Source: CAYJAZ01 sp964368455
GTDB lineage: Bacteria > Desulfobacterota > Desulfovibrionia > Desulfovibrionales > Desulfovibrionaceae
Direction: 5' to 3'
Assembly (NCBI GenBank): GCA_964368455.1
Contig: CAYJAZ010000002.1
Span: 1 to 64,000, forward strand
DNA length: 64,000 nt
The position numbers and the translations under genes are program-made. Of the stretch, positions 41,264 through 48,729 are shown piece after piece; within the stretch, counting starts at the first letter, position 1; each line of letters starts with the position of its first letter. The notes under the pieces were generated by a model that was given only the letters and a program-made list of their open reading frames with translations, ran no database searches and was not told the DNA's origin.

Positions 41264-43936
41264 TTATAAAAGAGCAGGAGCACTTCTAAAAGGCGACAAA
41301 AAGTCTGCAACAAAGAAGCTAGCTGAAAAGGTTTCAAGTTCTTTTGAAGCGCCATTTTCTATAGGTCTTAAAAGTGTTAGATCTACTTTTGACCAATCTT
41401 CAACAACGCGATCTAAACTAAATAACTCTCTTGCATGAATTTTTGCATCTGCCAAACGTAACATAGCAGCCTCAAGCTCATCTTTGCTAAGAAGTTTTTC
41501 CAAAGAAGCTCTGTATTCTGTTTCATCTATAGACATGAGGGCATTATAAACATCTCTTGGAATATGTGTTGGTACACGCACGGTATTTGCTCCAAATCCT
41601 TCAGAAAACGTAGAAGCGAAAGAAAAATCTTTACCTTTTACTAAGACTTTAGGATCTATGAGCTCTCCATCTCTACTTGGGTTTTCAGGATTTGAAGGAG
41701 CAAAAGTGAGTGTTTTTCCTCTATATTCTGCAGGGATGCTAGAACTGCCTATCAAGGAGGCATGAGTGAAGCTAAGACTATACATTCCTGTTCTTACTGT
41801 ACTAAATGAAAGATCATTATCTATGCCTGTTATTTTAACTTTACCTTCTTCATTTATATCAATGAGATAGTTTCCAGTATGTCTATCAAATTGTCCAGAA
41901 AGAGCATCTGCCCATTCAAGTTTAGAAAGTTCACGCATAAGGTTTTGTTGCATTGTTTGGTAGAGGCCTTTGTCTTTTAGATGTGTAACCAAGTCACTAA
42001 AGGAAACTTTTGCCTCGCTTCCATCCTCAAGTGTGATGGTAAAGTTTTTGTCATCTGAGTGCAAATCAGACACGGGAACGCCTTTGGCTTTAGCCATAGC
42101 CATGCCAAAAACGCCATCAACTACAGCAAATCTTGTTTCGCTTATAGTGTCTGCACAGGCAATGGCAGAGGCCACAATTCCACTTGCAATATTAACATTT
42201 ATAACTTGTGTGTCAGCCGAATAGCCTGGAGTGCCAAATTGCCCTACAAGCTGTTCTTGAGCCTTTGCTTCTGCTTTAAAAACAACTTCTTCGCTCTCGC
42301 CAGCACTTGTTGTAAGGCTAAGAAACTTTACACGATTTACACCGCCTCTATTTTCTCCTGTTGTTTCAAAGGTAAATTCTGCACCTAAAACATGTTCAGC
42401 TGGAATGCCACGTAATTTAGCTTCAATAATAGCAAGAGGGCTTATTTCTTCAGTTGAGGCTGTGGCTAGATAGTCAGAAAAATCGATTTTAGAATTTACT
42501 ATTTTTCTGGCATCACTTATTATCGCGCCTACAGTTAATGCTGGATCTGGAGCTCTATCGAGAAAATCCAAGTCTTGATGTGCTTGTGTCAGTAGTTTTA
42601 CTACAAGAGGCTGTTCTGTGTCTTTTGGGTTTGCTATCAAGCTTTCAGGTGTAATTTCTCCACGATCAAGCATTCCTAATAACATATCTTCAGTTTTAAG
42701 ATAGCGTGTAGCTGCCTCATATTTCATGAGTGCACTTGTTACAAATGACAGCTCAAAAGCAGATAGCTCATATATCTTTTCAGGTGTATATGTATTATCA
42801 TCAATGAGATCTTCTAATTCGTCTTCTGAAAGTCCTGCAAATTCAGGCTTTAGCTTGCTAAGAGGATAAGTAGGAAGCCTTAGTTCAAAAGCTGAGGTAG
42901 GCAAATCTGGTAAACTTGCTCTTATCTTTGAGGCAATAAATTGTGATAAATCTGTTTTTGCTTCAAAAGCCAATAAAGTATTTATTTTAGCTTTAAATTC
43001 ATCACGCAAAGCCTCAAGTTCTTCAGTATTAAAGTCAGAGGCATAAAGTTTAACCGAAGTATCAAACTCTTCTCTTTCTATTGTTTGAGGCTTGTTTCCA
43101 CTTATTTCGCCAAGTTTTCTGTCAATACTATCAATAAATTCAGAAACACTTCCTATTAATGACTTGAGTTCACTAGGAGGTGTTCTTTGAACTAAGCCTT
43201 CAAGATCTGTTAAAAATTTTCTAGAATCTTGCACAATTTGTTCATTTGCTTTGTCGTGCCCGTGCATTTCTTTTGCTAAAACGCCTAAACCTTCTGCAAA
43301 AGTCATGCTGCTTTCATTTGCACTAAGACCGTCTGCTTTTGAATTGAGATGCACATATAATGCCATTGATTCAGAAAGACGAAACTCACTCGTGCGTAAA
43401 AAATCTGCAAGAACAGGGTTTTGTTCTTGACCAAGAGCTTTCATAGCACTTTTTAATGTGTCTTGGAATTTAGATTGAGCTGCCATATAATCTTCTATAG
43501 CGGAACGAGGGCTTCCGGCAGCGGGATTACGAATTTGCTCTTGCAAGTCACCAAGCTTTGCTTCAGAAAGTCTGCTTGCTGTAGCTTCACATTCTTTTGC
43601 AGCTGCTTGCAAAGCCTGCATGTTTTTATCGTATGCTGCAGTGGCCATAAATTTCCAAGAACTTGGACGCGGTGGCATACTCTTTACAATGTCTTTACTA
43701 AGTAATTTTTCAAGTGTTTCCGAAGCTGTTTGTCTAGTTTTTGCGTCAAGGCTTAATGCAAGATCACGAGAATTGACACTTGCTATATCACTTGGATCGT
43801 CAGCTTCAATAGAAGGAGAAGCTGCTCTTTCTGCTCTTTCTGAACTTGCAGCAGTAGTTGTTGTTGCAATATCAGGAACTGTAATTTCACTTGGAGTGAC
43901 AGTAGTTGTAGTCGTTGAACCTGTAACTGTAGACAT
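41264..43936 (-). CDS. Giant putative effector with atypical kinase-like domain, paralogue 2
   Basis: An 890-residue protein without Sec signal. Residues 1-60 are Ser/Thr/Ala-rich and disordered, as in type III substrates. The middle is helical. The C-terminal third is kinase-like: VFKAEA with K554 (candidate ATP-binding lysine), NIASGIVASAIAC, MAKAKGVP (hinge-like), GQFDRHTGNY with D684 and N689 (catalytic loop), and GIDNDLSF with D706/D708 (metal). The D-x-H-x-x-N and ID-x-D pattern is that of PI3/PI4-kinase and HipA-type folds. It is colinear with the 874-residue protein upstream. Followed by its own small acidic partner. Kinase activity and secretion are inferred. Confidence 0.75.
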   Translation of the reverse strand: MSTVTGSTTTTTVTPSEITVPDIATTTTAASSERAERAASPSIEADDPSDIASVNSRDLALSLDAKTRQTASETLEKLLSKDIVKSMPPRPSSWKFMATAAYDKNMQALQAAAKECEATASRLSEAKLGDLQEQIRNPAAGSPRSAIEDYMAAQSKFQDTLKSAMKALGQEQNPVLADFLRTSEFRLSESMALYVHLNSKADGLSANESSMTFAEGLGVLAKEMHGHDKANEQIVQDSRKFLTDLEGLVQRTPPSELKSLIGSVSEFIDSIDRKLGEISGNKPQTIEREEFDTSVKLYASDFNTEELEALRDEFKAKINTLLAFEAKTDLSQFIASKIRASLPDLPTSAFELRLPTYPLSKLKPEFAGLSEDELEDLIDDNTYTPEKIYELSAFELSFVTSALMKYEAATRYLKTEDMLLGMLDRGEITPESLIANPKDTEQPLVVKLLTQAHQDLDFLDRAPDPALTVGAIISDARKIVNSKIDFSDYLATASTEEISPLAIIEAKLRGIPAEHVLGAEFTFETTGENRGGVNRVKFLSLTTSAGESEEVVFKAEAKAQEQLVGQFGTPGYSADTQVINVNIASGIVASAIACADTISETRFAVVDGVFGMAMAKAKGVPVSDLHSDDKNFTITLEDGSEAKVSFSDLVTHLKDKGLYQTMQQNLMRELSKLEWADALSGQFDRHTGNYLIDINEEGKVKITGIDNDLSFSTVRTGMYSLSFTHASLIGSSSIPAEYRGKTLTFAPSNPENPSRDGELIDPKVLVKGKDFSFASTFSEGFGANTVRVPTHIPRDVYNALMSIDETEYRASLEKLLSKDELEAAMLRLADAKIHARELFSLDRVVEDWSKVDLTLLRPIENGASKELETFSASFFVADFLSPFRSAPALL

Positions 43937-44023
43937 ATTTCCTCACAAAAGTATAAGGTTTTATTTTTTGCACAAACAAAGTTGCTACAAAAAAGTTTTT
44001 ATTTTAAAAAGTATAACTATTTA

Positions 44024-44683
44024 CTATACGCTCATCCAATTGCTGTGTTCAAAACCTTTTATTTCAGCAATAAGATCAGAATCTAATAATTCAAGTAATT
44101 CTGTAAAAGAATTGCTTTGTGCAAACACTTCTTCACTTTCATCTGCTTCTTTATAGAGTTTCCACTCGCAAAGAGCATTATCAATAACTATAACAAGTTT
44201 TTTATTTTCTAATTCTGCTAATTGTATAATCTTTATAAGCATAAAAGCTTTTTTCAAGTTTGCTTTTTCTACTTGAAAGTCGCTATAAACTCTTGCCCAA
44301 GGCAATCTTAGCGCTATTTTTATATTTGCGTTTTCTTCAAAATAATAGAAAGAAGTGTTTTGAAAACCATAGCCACTTAAGCCAAAGGCACAGTATGCAG
44401 GCTCATAGTCTTCTTCTTGCCCTATTTTTTGCCCTGTTTCTTTAAAGTTTTCTTCTGAAACATTAAAGGGTAAAAGCCCTACATTGCTTGGAAAAACATA
44501 TTTAAGCATATCTATACTCAAAAAAGCATTTGTGATATTGAGATTTCTAGTATCTGTAGCAAATCTATTATATTCAATTTCTTCAAGCGAAGAGATTAAA
44601 GAAGGCGGAATAGGTGGCATTTCAAGTGAGTTATTTTCTATAAAACTTTTAAATCCTTCGGGGAATTGATAGTCTTCTTGCAT
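44024..44683 (-). CDS. Acidic small protein, paralogue pair member 1, putative effector chaperone
   Basis: A 219-residue paralogue of the 40603-41220 product. Conserved marks: FKSFIENNSLEMPPIPPSL near the start, CAFGLSGYGFQNTSFYY and LRLPWARVY centrally, ALCEWKLY, and the C-terminal IKGFEHSNWMSV. It is strongly acidic (about 36 Asp/Glu to 18 Lys/Arg). It lies 50 bases after the 874-residue gene and 87 before the next giant gene, so the locus reads giant-small-giant-small. That pairing suggests a dedicated chaperone or inhibitor for the giant protein upstream of it. No known family recognised. Confidence 0.72.
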   Translation of the reverse strand: MQEDYQFPEGFKSFIENNSLEMPPIPPSLISSLEEIEYNRFATDTRNLNITNAFLSIDMLKYVFPSNVGLLPFNVSEENFKETGQKIGQEEDYEPAYCAFGLSGYGFQNTSFYYFEENANIKIALRLPWARVYSDFQVEKANLKKAFMLIKIIQLAELENKKLVIVIDNALCEWKLYKEADESEEVFAQSNSFTELLELLDSDLIAEIKGFEHSNWMSV

Positions 44684-44733
44684 AATATTTTCCTTTTGAG
44701 AAATGTGTAGAATTTTCAGCTAAAACTTAATAT

Positions 44734-47358
44734 CTAAGCGGCAACAGTTCTTGGTGAGTTGCCATCAGGAAGTATAGCTGCAACAGGGCCACATTGAGAT
44801 AAAAAATCAGCAACAAAGTGACCTTGCACTTGGTATTCCATAGAGGATTGTTCTGTAAGTCTTGAAGGTTCAAATTGTGTAAAGTCTAAAGTGCTCCAGT
44901 CAGCAATAAGCCTTCCTTGATCGCTGAGCATTTGTGCGTGCACTTTTGCGTCTTTAAGTCTGCTTACTGCGCTTTCTAGCTGCTCTGTTTTAAGTAGGCC
45001 TTCTAAGCTTGCTCTGTAACTGTCTTCGTTGATAGCCATAAGAGCAGTATAGACCTCTTGAGGGATATGTGTTGGAATAGAGGCATTATTACAAGCTATA
45101 CAAGTCAGTATGGCAGTTCCAATAATGCTTTCAGATCTAGCTACCTCAGTACTAGAGTCTTTTGCATCAGGGCGCGAAGGTATATCAGGATTTGTGCTTA
45201 GAAAAGTAAATGTTCGCCCCACTATATTATAAGGATCTGGGATAGTTCCCGTACGCTCAGCTCTCATGTCGTAGCTATACATACCCGTTTTTAGAGCAGC
45301 AAAGCTTAAGTCATTATCAATAGCTGTGATAGTGACCTCAGCCCTTTCGTTTATATCAACCATGTAATTGCCTCTATGTCTATCAAGCTGTCCTGAAAGA
45401 GCGTCTGCCCACTCAAGCTTACAGAGTTCACGTGCGAGGTTTTGACGCATGGTATCATACAAGCCTTTTCCCTTTAAAAAGTCTACAGTTTCTTGGAAAG
45501 AAAGTTTTACCTCTTCACCTGTATCGCTTTTAACTGTAAAGACTTTCTTGCCAGAAGCAAGTTCGTCCATTGGAGCACCTTTAGCTTTAGACATAGCAAA
45601 GCCAACACTGCCTTCGTGTATAACAAGTTTTGATGTCGGGATTATACTTGCACATCCTATTGCGTCTGCAACAACTTGGCTTGCGATATTTAATTTAATA
45701 ACATTTGCACCAAATTGACCTGCGCTAACACTAATTTGCTTCTGAGCATCTGCTTCTGCCTTGAATACATAGGCGTGCTCAAGGGCACTAGCGTCTGTAT
45801 GAGATAAAAATCTCACTGTGTTTACTGCGCCTGAAGCAGAGCCACTAGCAGTAAAAGTGATATTTTCGCTTATAACATGTTCAGCAGGTATGCTCCTTAG
45901 TTTTGCTTCAATAATAGCTTGAAGGTTTAGGCTTGTTCCTTTAAAGACTTCACCAACATATCCTTCAATTGTTCCAGGGCTTCTTAATGTGGCAATAGCT
46001 TCGTGGAGAAAGAAAAGTTCTCCAGATGTTGGCATTTTACTTGTTTTAATGCCATTTTTAAGAAGGTCAAAAGCTTGATAGATTTTTTCTTCAAAGGCTT
46101 CTTCTGTTAATTTTTGTGCGAGGTCTTCTGCCCCTTCTAATTCTGCCAAAATTTCTAGGCCAAGAGCAATATATTTATTTAAATTTTCAACCCTTGTGAG
46201 CTCTTTTGCTTGAGCTTCGGGGCTTTTTGGGGTAATTCCTTGTATAAGAGTACGGGTGGTGAGGCTAGCTTTTAAATCCTCATCCGCAATCCTTGTCATT
46301 AAGCTTTGTTTCAGCATTTCAGCAATTCTTGTAGCTGGATTTGTTGCTTCTCTAAGACTTGTAATATTTGACACAGCTTGGGTTAACTCGCTTTTTAGAG
46401 CGAGAAGTGCTTCAGTGTCGAGGTTTTCAACATGAAGTCTTACTGAAGATTGGTCTCCTTCTCTACGTGCAGAAGTGTCACCACTGAGCATAGCTATTTC
46501 TGTGTCTATATCCTTTAATAAGGTGTCGACATCGCCTATCATGCGTGGCAAGTCTTCGGGCTTGGCGTCTTTCATTATTTTTATAAAGTCGGCTGCTTGA
46601 CTGGCAAGTTGCTCTTTTGCGTGGCCTTGAGCGTGTTGTTTTTCAGAAAGTTGAGCAAGGGCTTGATCTATAGTCATGCCTGCTTGATAGCTAAGAGCGC
46701 TGTTTTGAGGAGTAAAAGTTGTTGTGACTTGAGTGCTTGTGCCGTCTGCTAAAGTTATATCACTTTCTATTGTAGCTATTCTATCAATAAAGTCGAAAAC
46801 GTTCATTGCCTCTGTAGAACGAAATTCACTTTGAATTAACGCTTGCAATAATACAGGATTTTCTGAATTTGTCGCCTTTATCATTGCATGTAATGCAGAT
46901 TGAAGTTTTGATTGATCTACCATAAATTGAATAAGGGGCATCTTATCGTCTTTTAAAGACTCTAGACTTTTGCCTGAAAGCTCTCTTGCAGATGCCACAC
47001 AGGCTGTTGCTGCCTGTTGAACAAGAGGAAGTTGCTTATCATATTCTTTTCTTGCGCTTCTATGCCAAAAGCTAGGGCGTTCAGGTATGCTATCGCTTAT
47101 TTGCTTTGCAAATTCATCGTTAAATTTTGAGAGAGGGGATTTTGCTAATCTTGCACTTGCCTGATCTGCCAATGCGTTTGTATCAAGGCTAGCTAAAGTT
47201 TCACCAGAGGCAACTGCGTCCTCTGCTAATGCACTTGTAGTAGTTGCAGCAGTAGCGGTAGTGTCTGTAGTTGTTGTTGCAGCAGTTGTTGTCGTTGCTT
47301 GCGTAGGATCTATACTTGCTGTTGGAATGGAGGCTGGAGGTGTTGTTATAGTTGACAT
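44734..47358 (-). CDS. Giant putative effector with atypical kinase-like domain, paralogue 1
   Basis: An 874-residue protein with a Thr/Ala-rich, low-complexity N-terminus (about 60 residues) and no Sec signal or membrane helix. It is paralogous along its length to the 41264-43936 product: PERPSFWHRSARKEYDKQ near residue 95, IIEAKLRSIPAEHV before the kinase-like region, then VFKAEA with K533, MSKAKGAP, GQLDRHRGNY with D659 and N664, and AIDNDLSF with D681/D683. All residues expected of a PI3/PI4-kinase- or HipA-like active site are kept. AGGAG sits ahead of the ATG, with an overlapping sigma-54/sigma-70 promoter upstream. Function is inferred, not recognised. Confidence 0.77.
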   Translation of the reverse strand: MSTITTPPASIPTASIDPTQATTTTAATTTTDTTATAATTTSALAEDAVASGETLASLDTNALADQASARLAKSPLSKFNDEFAKQISDSIPERPSFWHRSARKEYDKQLPLVQQAATACVASARELSGKSLESLKDDKMPLIQFMVDQSKLQSALHAMIKATNSENPVLLQALIQSEFRSTEAMNVFDFIDRIATIESDITLADGTSTQVTTTFTPQNSALSYQAGMTIDQALAQLSEKQHAQGHAKEQLASQAADFIKIMKDAKPEDLPRMIGDVDTLLKDIDTEIAMLSGDTSARREGDQSSVRLHVENLDTEALLALKSELTQAVSNITSLREATNPATRIAEMLKQSLMTRIADEDLKASLTTRTLIQGITPKSPEAQAKELTRVENLNKYIALGLEILAELEGAEDLAQKLTEEAFEEKIYQAFDLLKNGIKTSKMPTSGELFFLHEAIATLRSPGTIEGYVGEVFKGTSLNLQAIIEAKLRSIPAEHVISENITFTASGSASGAVNTVRFLSHTDASALEHAYVFKAEADAQKQISVSAGQFGANVIKLNIASQVVADAIGCASIIPTSKLVIHEGSVGFAMSKAKGAPMDELASGKKVFTVKSDTGEEVKLSFQETVDFLKGKGLYDTMRQNLARELCKLEWADALSGQLDRHRGNYMVDINERAEVTITAIDNDLSFAALKTGMYSYDMRAERTGTIPDPYNIVGRTFTFLSTNPDIPSRPDAKDSSTEVARSESIIGTAILTCIACNNASIPTHIPQEVYTALMAINEDSYRASLEGLLKTEQLESAVSRLKDAKVHAQMLSDQGRLIADWSTLDFTQFEPSRLTEQSSMEYQVQGHFVADFLSQCGPVAAILPDGNSPRTVAA

Positions 47359-47425
47359 TTCTTACTCCTTCTAGCTTGTTGCCAAAAAAGTTGGCGATAA
47401 TATTGTATGTTTATAGAATACTATC

Positions 47426-47454
47426 ATTATAGCAAAGAGTGTGCCAAAAAGCAA
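47426..47454 (-). promoter_or_regulatory. Overlapping sigma-54 and sigma-70 promoters of the giant-gene cluster
   Basis: On the minus strand TGGCACACTCTTTGCT (47446-47431) fits the -24/-12 consensus with exact spacing. It is framed by TTGCTT (47454-47449) and a perfect TATAAT (47431-47426), 17 bases apart, which form a sigma-70 promoter. Both would start transcription 50-70 bases before the first giant gene. Which is used cannot be told from sequence; the two holoenzymes could compete. Confidence 0.72.
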
Positions 47455-47483
47455 AGCCTTCTTTTTATTCTTCCAAGGCTTTG
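47446..47483 (-). terminator. Terminator overlapping the lipoprotein gene's stop codon
   Basis: CAAAGCCTT (47452-47460) pairs with AAGGCTTTG (47475-47483) around a 14-base loop holding the stop codon; the minus strand continues with GCTTTTTGG. A moderate intrinsic terminator that separates this gene from the cluster promoter. Confidence 0.55.
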
Positions 47484-48169
47484 ACAGTAGAGCTTTTTGG
47501 CTCTTTATTTTTTTGAGCCTTTGGTTTTTCTACAACTTCAACTTCGCCTATATCATATACTTGCACAGTATTTTTCTTCTTTTTTTGTATATAGACAGTA
47601 TAATTTTTAGCGTAGGCATTCTTTTTTGAAATAATATGTGCCTTTATTGGTTTTGTTAAATCAGTGATAATAAGATAATAGCTTGCAAGCAATTTATTTT
47701 GCGTGCTGTATTCTTCAAAATAGAGCAGATAATCTTTTATGTTATCTTCATTCCAATTTAAACGTGCAATTATTTCAGCTTTATAGCTAAATCCGTCTTC
47801 TTCAAAGGAAAAGAAGTTTGCACTTGTTTTTATATTTGTTCTCTTTGTTCTTTGTTGAATAGATTTTTCTAAATCTTTTATATTTTGTCTACTTCTTATT
47901 TTTTTGCTACTTGCATAAGATGGAAGAAAGGAATAGTCGAGATTTGAGTAAATTGTTTTTGTTATGTCAGCATTTGCTACAGTTAATCTATCTTCATACC
48001 ATGAATTATTTTTGTCCATAATACGAATTTCTTGCAAATGTTCTGGCACATGGCTTGCGAAAATTTTAAACTTATCTGCATTATAGCTTTCAACTCTATT
48101 GAGCATTTGCACAGAAGACAGACAAGAAGTAAGTAAGAGGGGAAGAAGAAGAAAAGTATATTTTAACAT
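47465..48169 (-). CDS. Putative lipoprotein of unknown function
   Basis: A lipoprotein signal is clear from the ATG at 48169: MLKYTFLLLPLLLTSC, with lipobox LLTSC at residues 12-16. Two in-frame ATGs upstream (48193, 48181) fall in the ilvN terminator hairpin and are less likely. The mature part (about 220 residues) is rich in Lys, Asn, Tyr and Ser; the C-terminus is Lys/Glu-rich. No family is recognised. It lies between the gyr-ilv unit and the giant-gene cluster, but the terminators on both sides argue for separate expression. Confidence 0.68.
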   Translation of the reverse strand: MLKYTFLLLPLLLTSCLSSVQMLNRVESYNADKFKIFASHVPEHLQEIRIMDKNNSWYEDRLTVANADITKTIYSNLDYSFLPSYASSKKIRSRQNIKDLEKSIQQRTKRTNIKTSANFFSFEEDGFSYKAEIIARLNWNEDNIKDYLLYFEEYSTQNKLLASYYLIITDLTKPIKAHIISKKNAYAKNYTVYIQKKKKNTVQVYDIGEVEVVEKPKAQKNKEPKSSTVKALEE

Positions 48170-48181
48170 AACTATATCCAT

Positions 48182-48220
48182 AAAAAAGCCCAAAATTTCG
48201 TCTTTTGAAATTCTGGGCTT
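48182..48220 (-). terminator. Terminator of gyrB-gyrA-ilvN
   Basis: AAGCCCAAAATTTC pairs with GAAATTCTGGGCTT with one mismatch, followed on the minus strand by TTTTTTA. It ends the unit 14 bases after ilvN. Confidence 0.88.
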
Positions 48221-48233
48221 GATGTTTGAAAAA

Positions 48234-48719
48234 TTAATCTTTTTGCATGGCTCGTTTCACGGAAACAGCACCAGTTCTTGCTATTTCCTTGATGCCAAAT
48301 CGTGTAAGCAGATTGAGTATGGCGTCTAATTTGTCGAAAGTGCCAGTTGCTTCGATTGTGAATTCATTGAGTGAAACATCGATAACTTTACAGCGGAAAA
48401 TATCAACTATACGTAATATTTCACTTCTTTTGCTTTCTTCTGCATTCACCTTTACAAGCATCATTTCACGTTCAACGCTTTTAAAGTCTTTGAAGTCGAT
48501 AACCTTAATAACATTTATGACTTTACGCAATTGCTTGATAATTTGTTCGATGATTTGAGCATCGCCAAAAGTAGTGATAGTCATGTGTGAAACATTTTCA
48601 TCAAGTGTTGGTGCAACATTTAATGATTCGATGTTAAAGCCTCTTCCGCTGAAAAGACTTGTCACACGGGAAAGAACACCTGGTTCGTTTTCTACTAAAA
48701 CTGAAAGAACTCTACGCAT
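48234..48719 (-). CDS. ilvN: Acetolactate synthase regulatory (small) subunit
   Basis: The regulatory subunit that confers valine feedback on acetohydroxyacid synthase. Residues 1-80 form the ACT domain (LSVLVENEPGVLSRVTSLFS, GRGFNIESLNVAPT), and the C-terminal 80 residues the second half (FTIEATGTFDKLDAILNLL, FGIKEIARTGAVSV). 161 residues is the IlvH/IlvN size. The catalytic subunit gene is absent nearby; instead the gene lies 10 bases after gyrA. That linkage is unusual, and the partner must be encoded elsewhere. Confidence 0.93.
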   Translation of the reverse strand: MRRVLSVLVENEPGVLSRVTSLFSGRGFNIESLNVAPTLDENVSHMTITTFGDAQIIEQIIKQLRKVINVIKVIDFKDFKSVEREMMLVKVNAEESKRSEILRIVDIFRCKVIDVSLNEFTIEATGTFDKLDAILNLLTRFGIKEIARTGAVSVKRAMQKD

Positions 48720-48729
48720 AAGTCACACC

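Noticed and set aside
43620..44156. Plus-strand frame of about 178 codons antisense to the giant and small genes
   Set aside because: It runs across two well-supported minus-strand genes and their gap, and mirrors their codon pattern.
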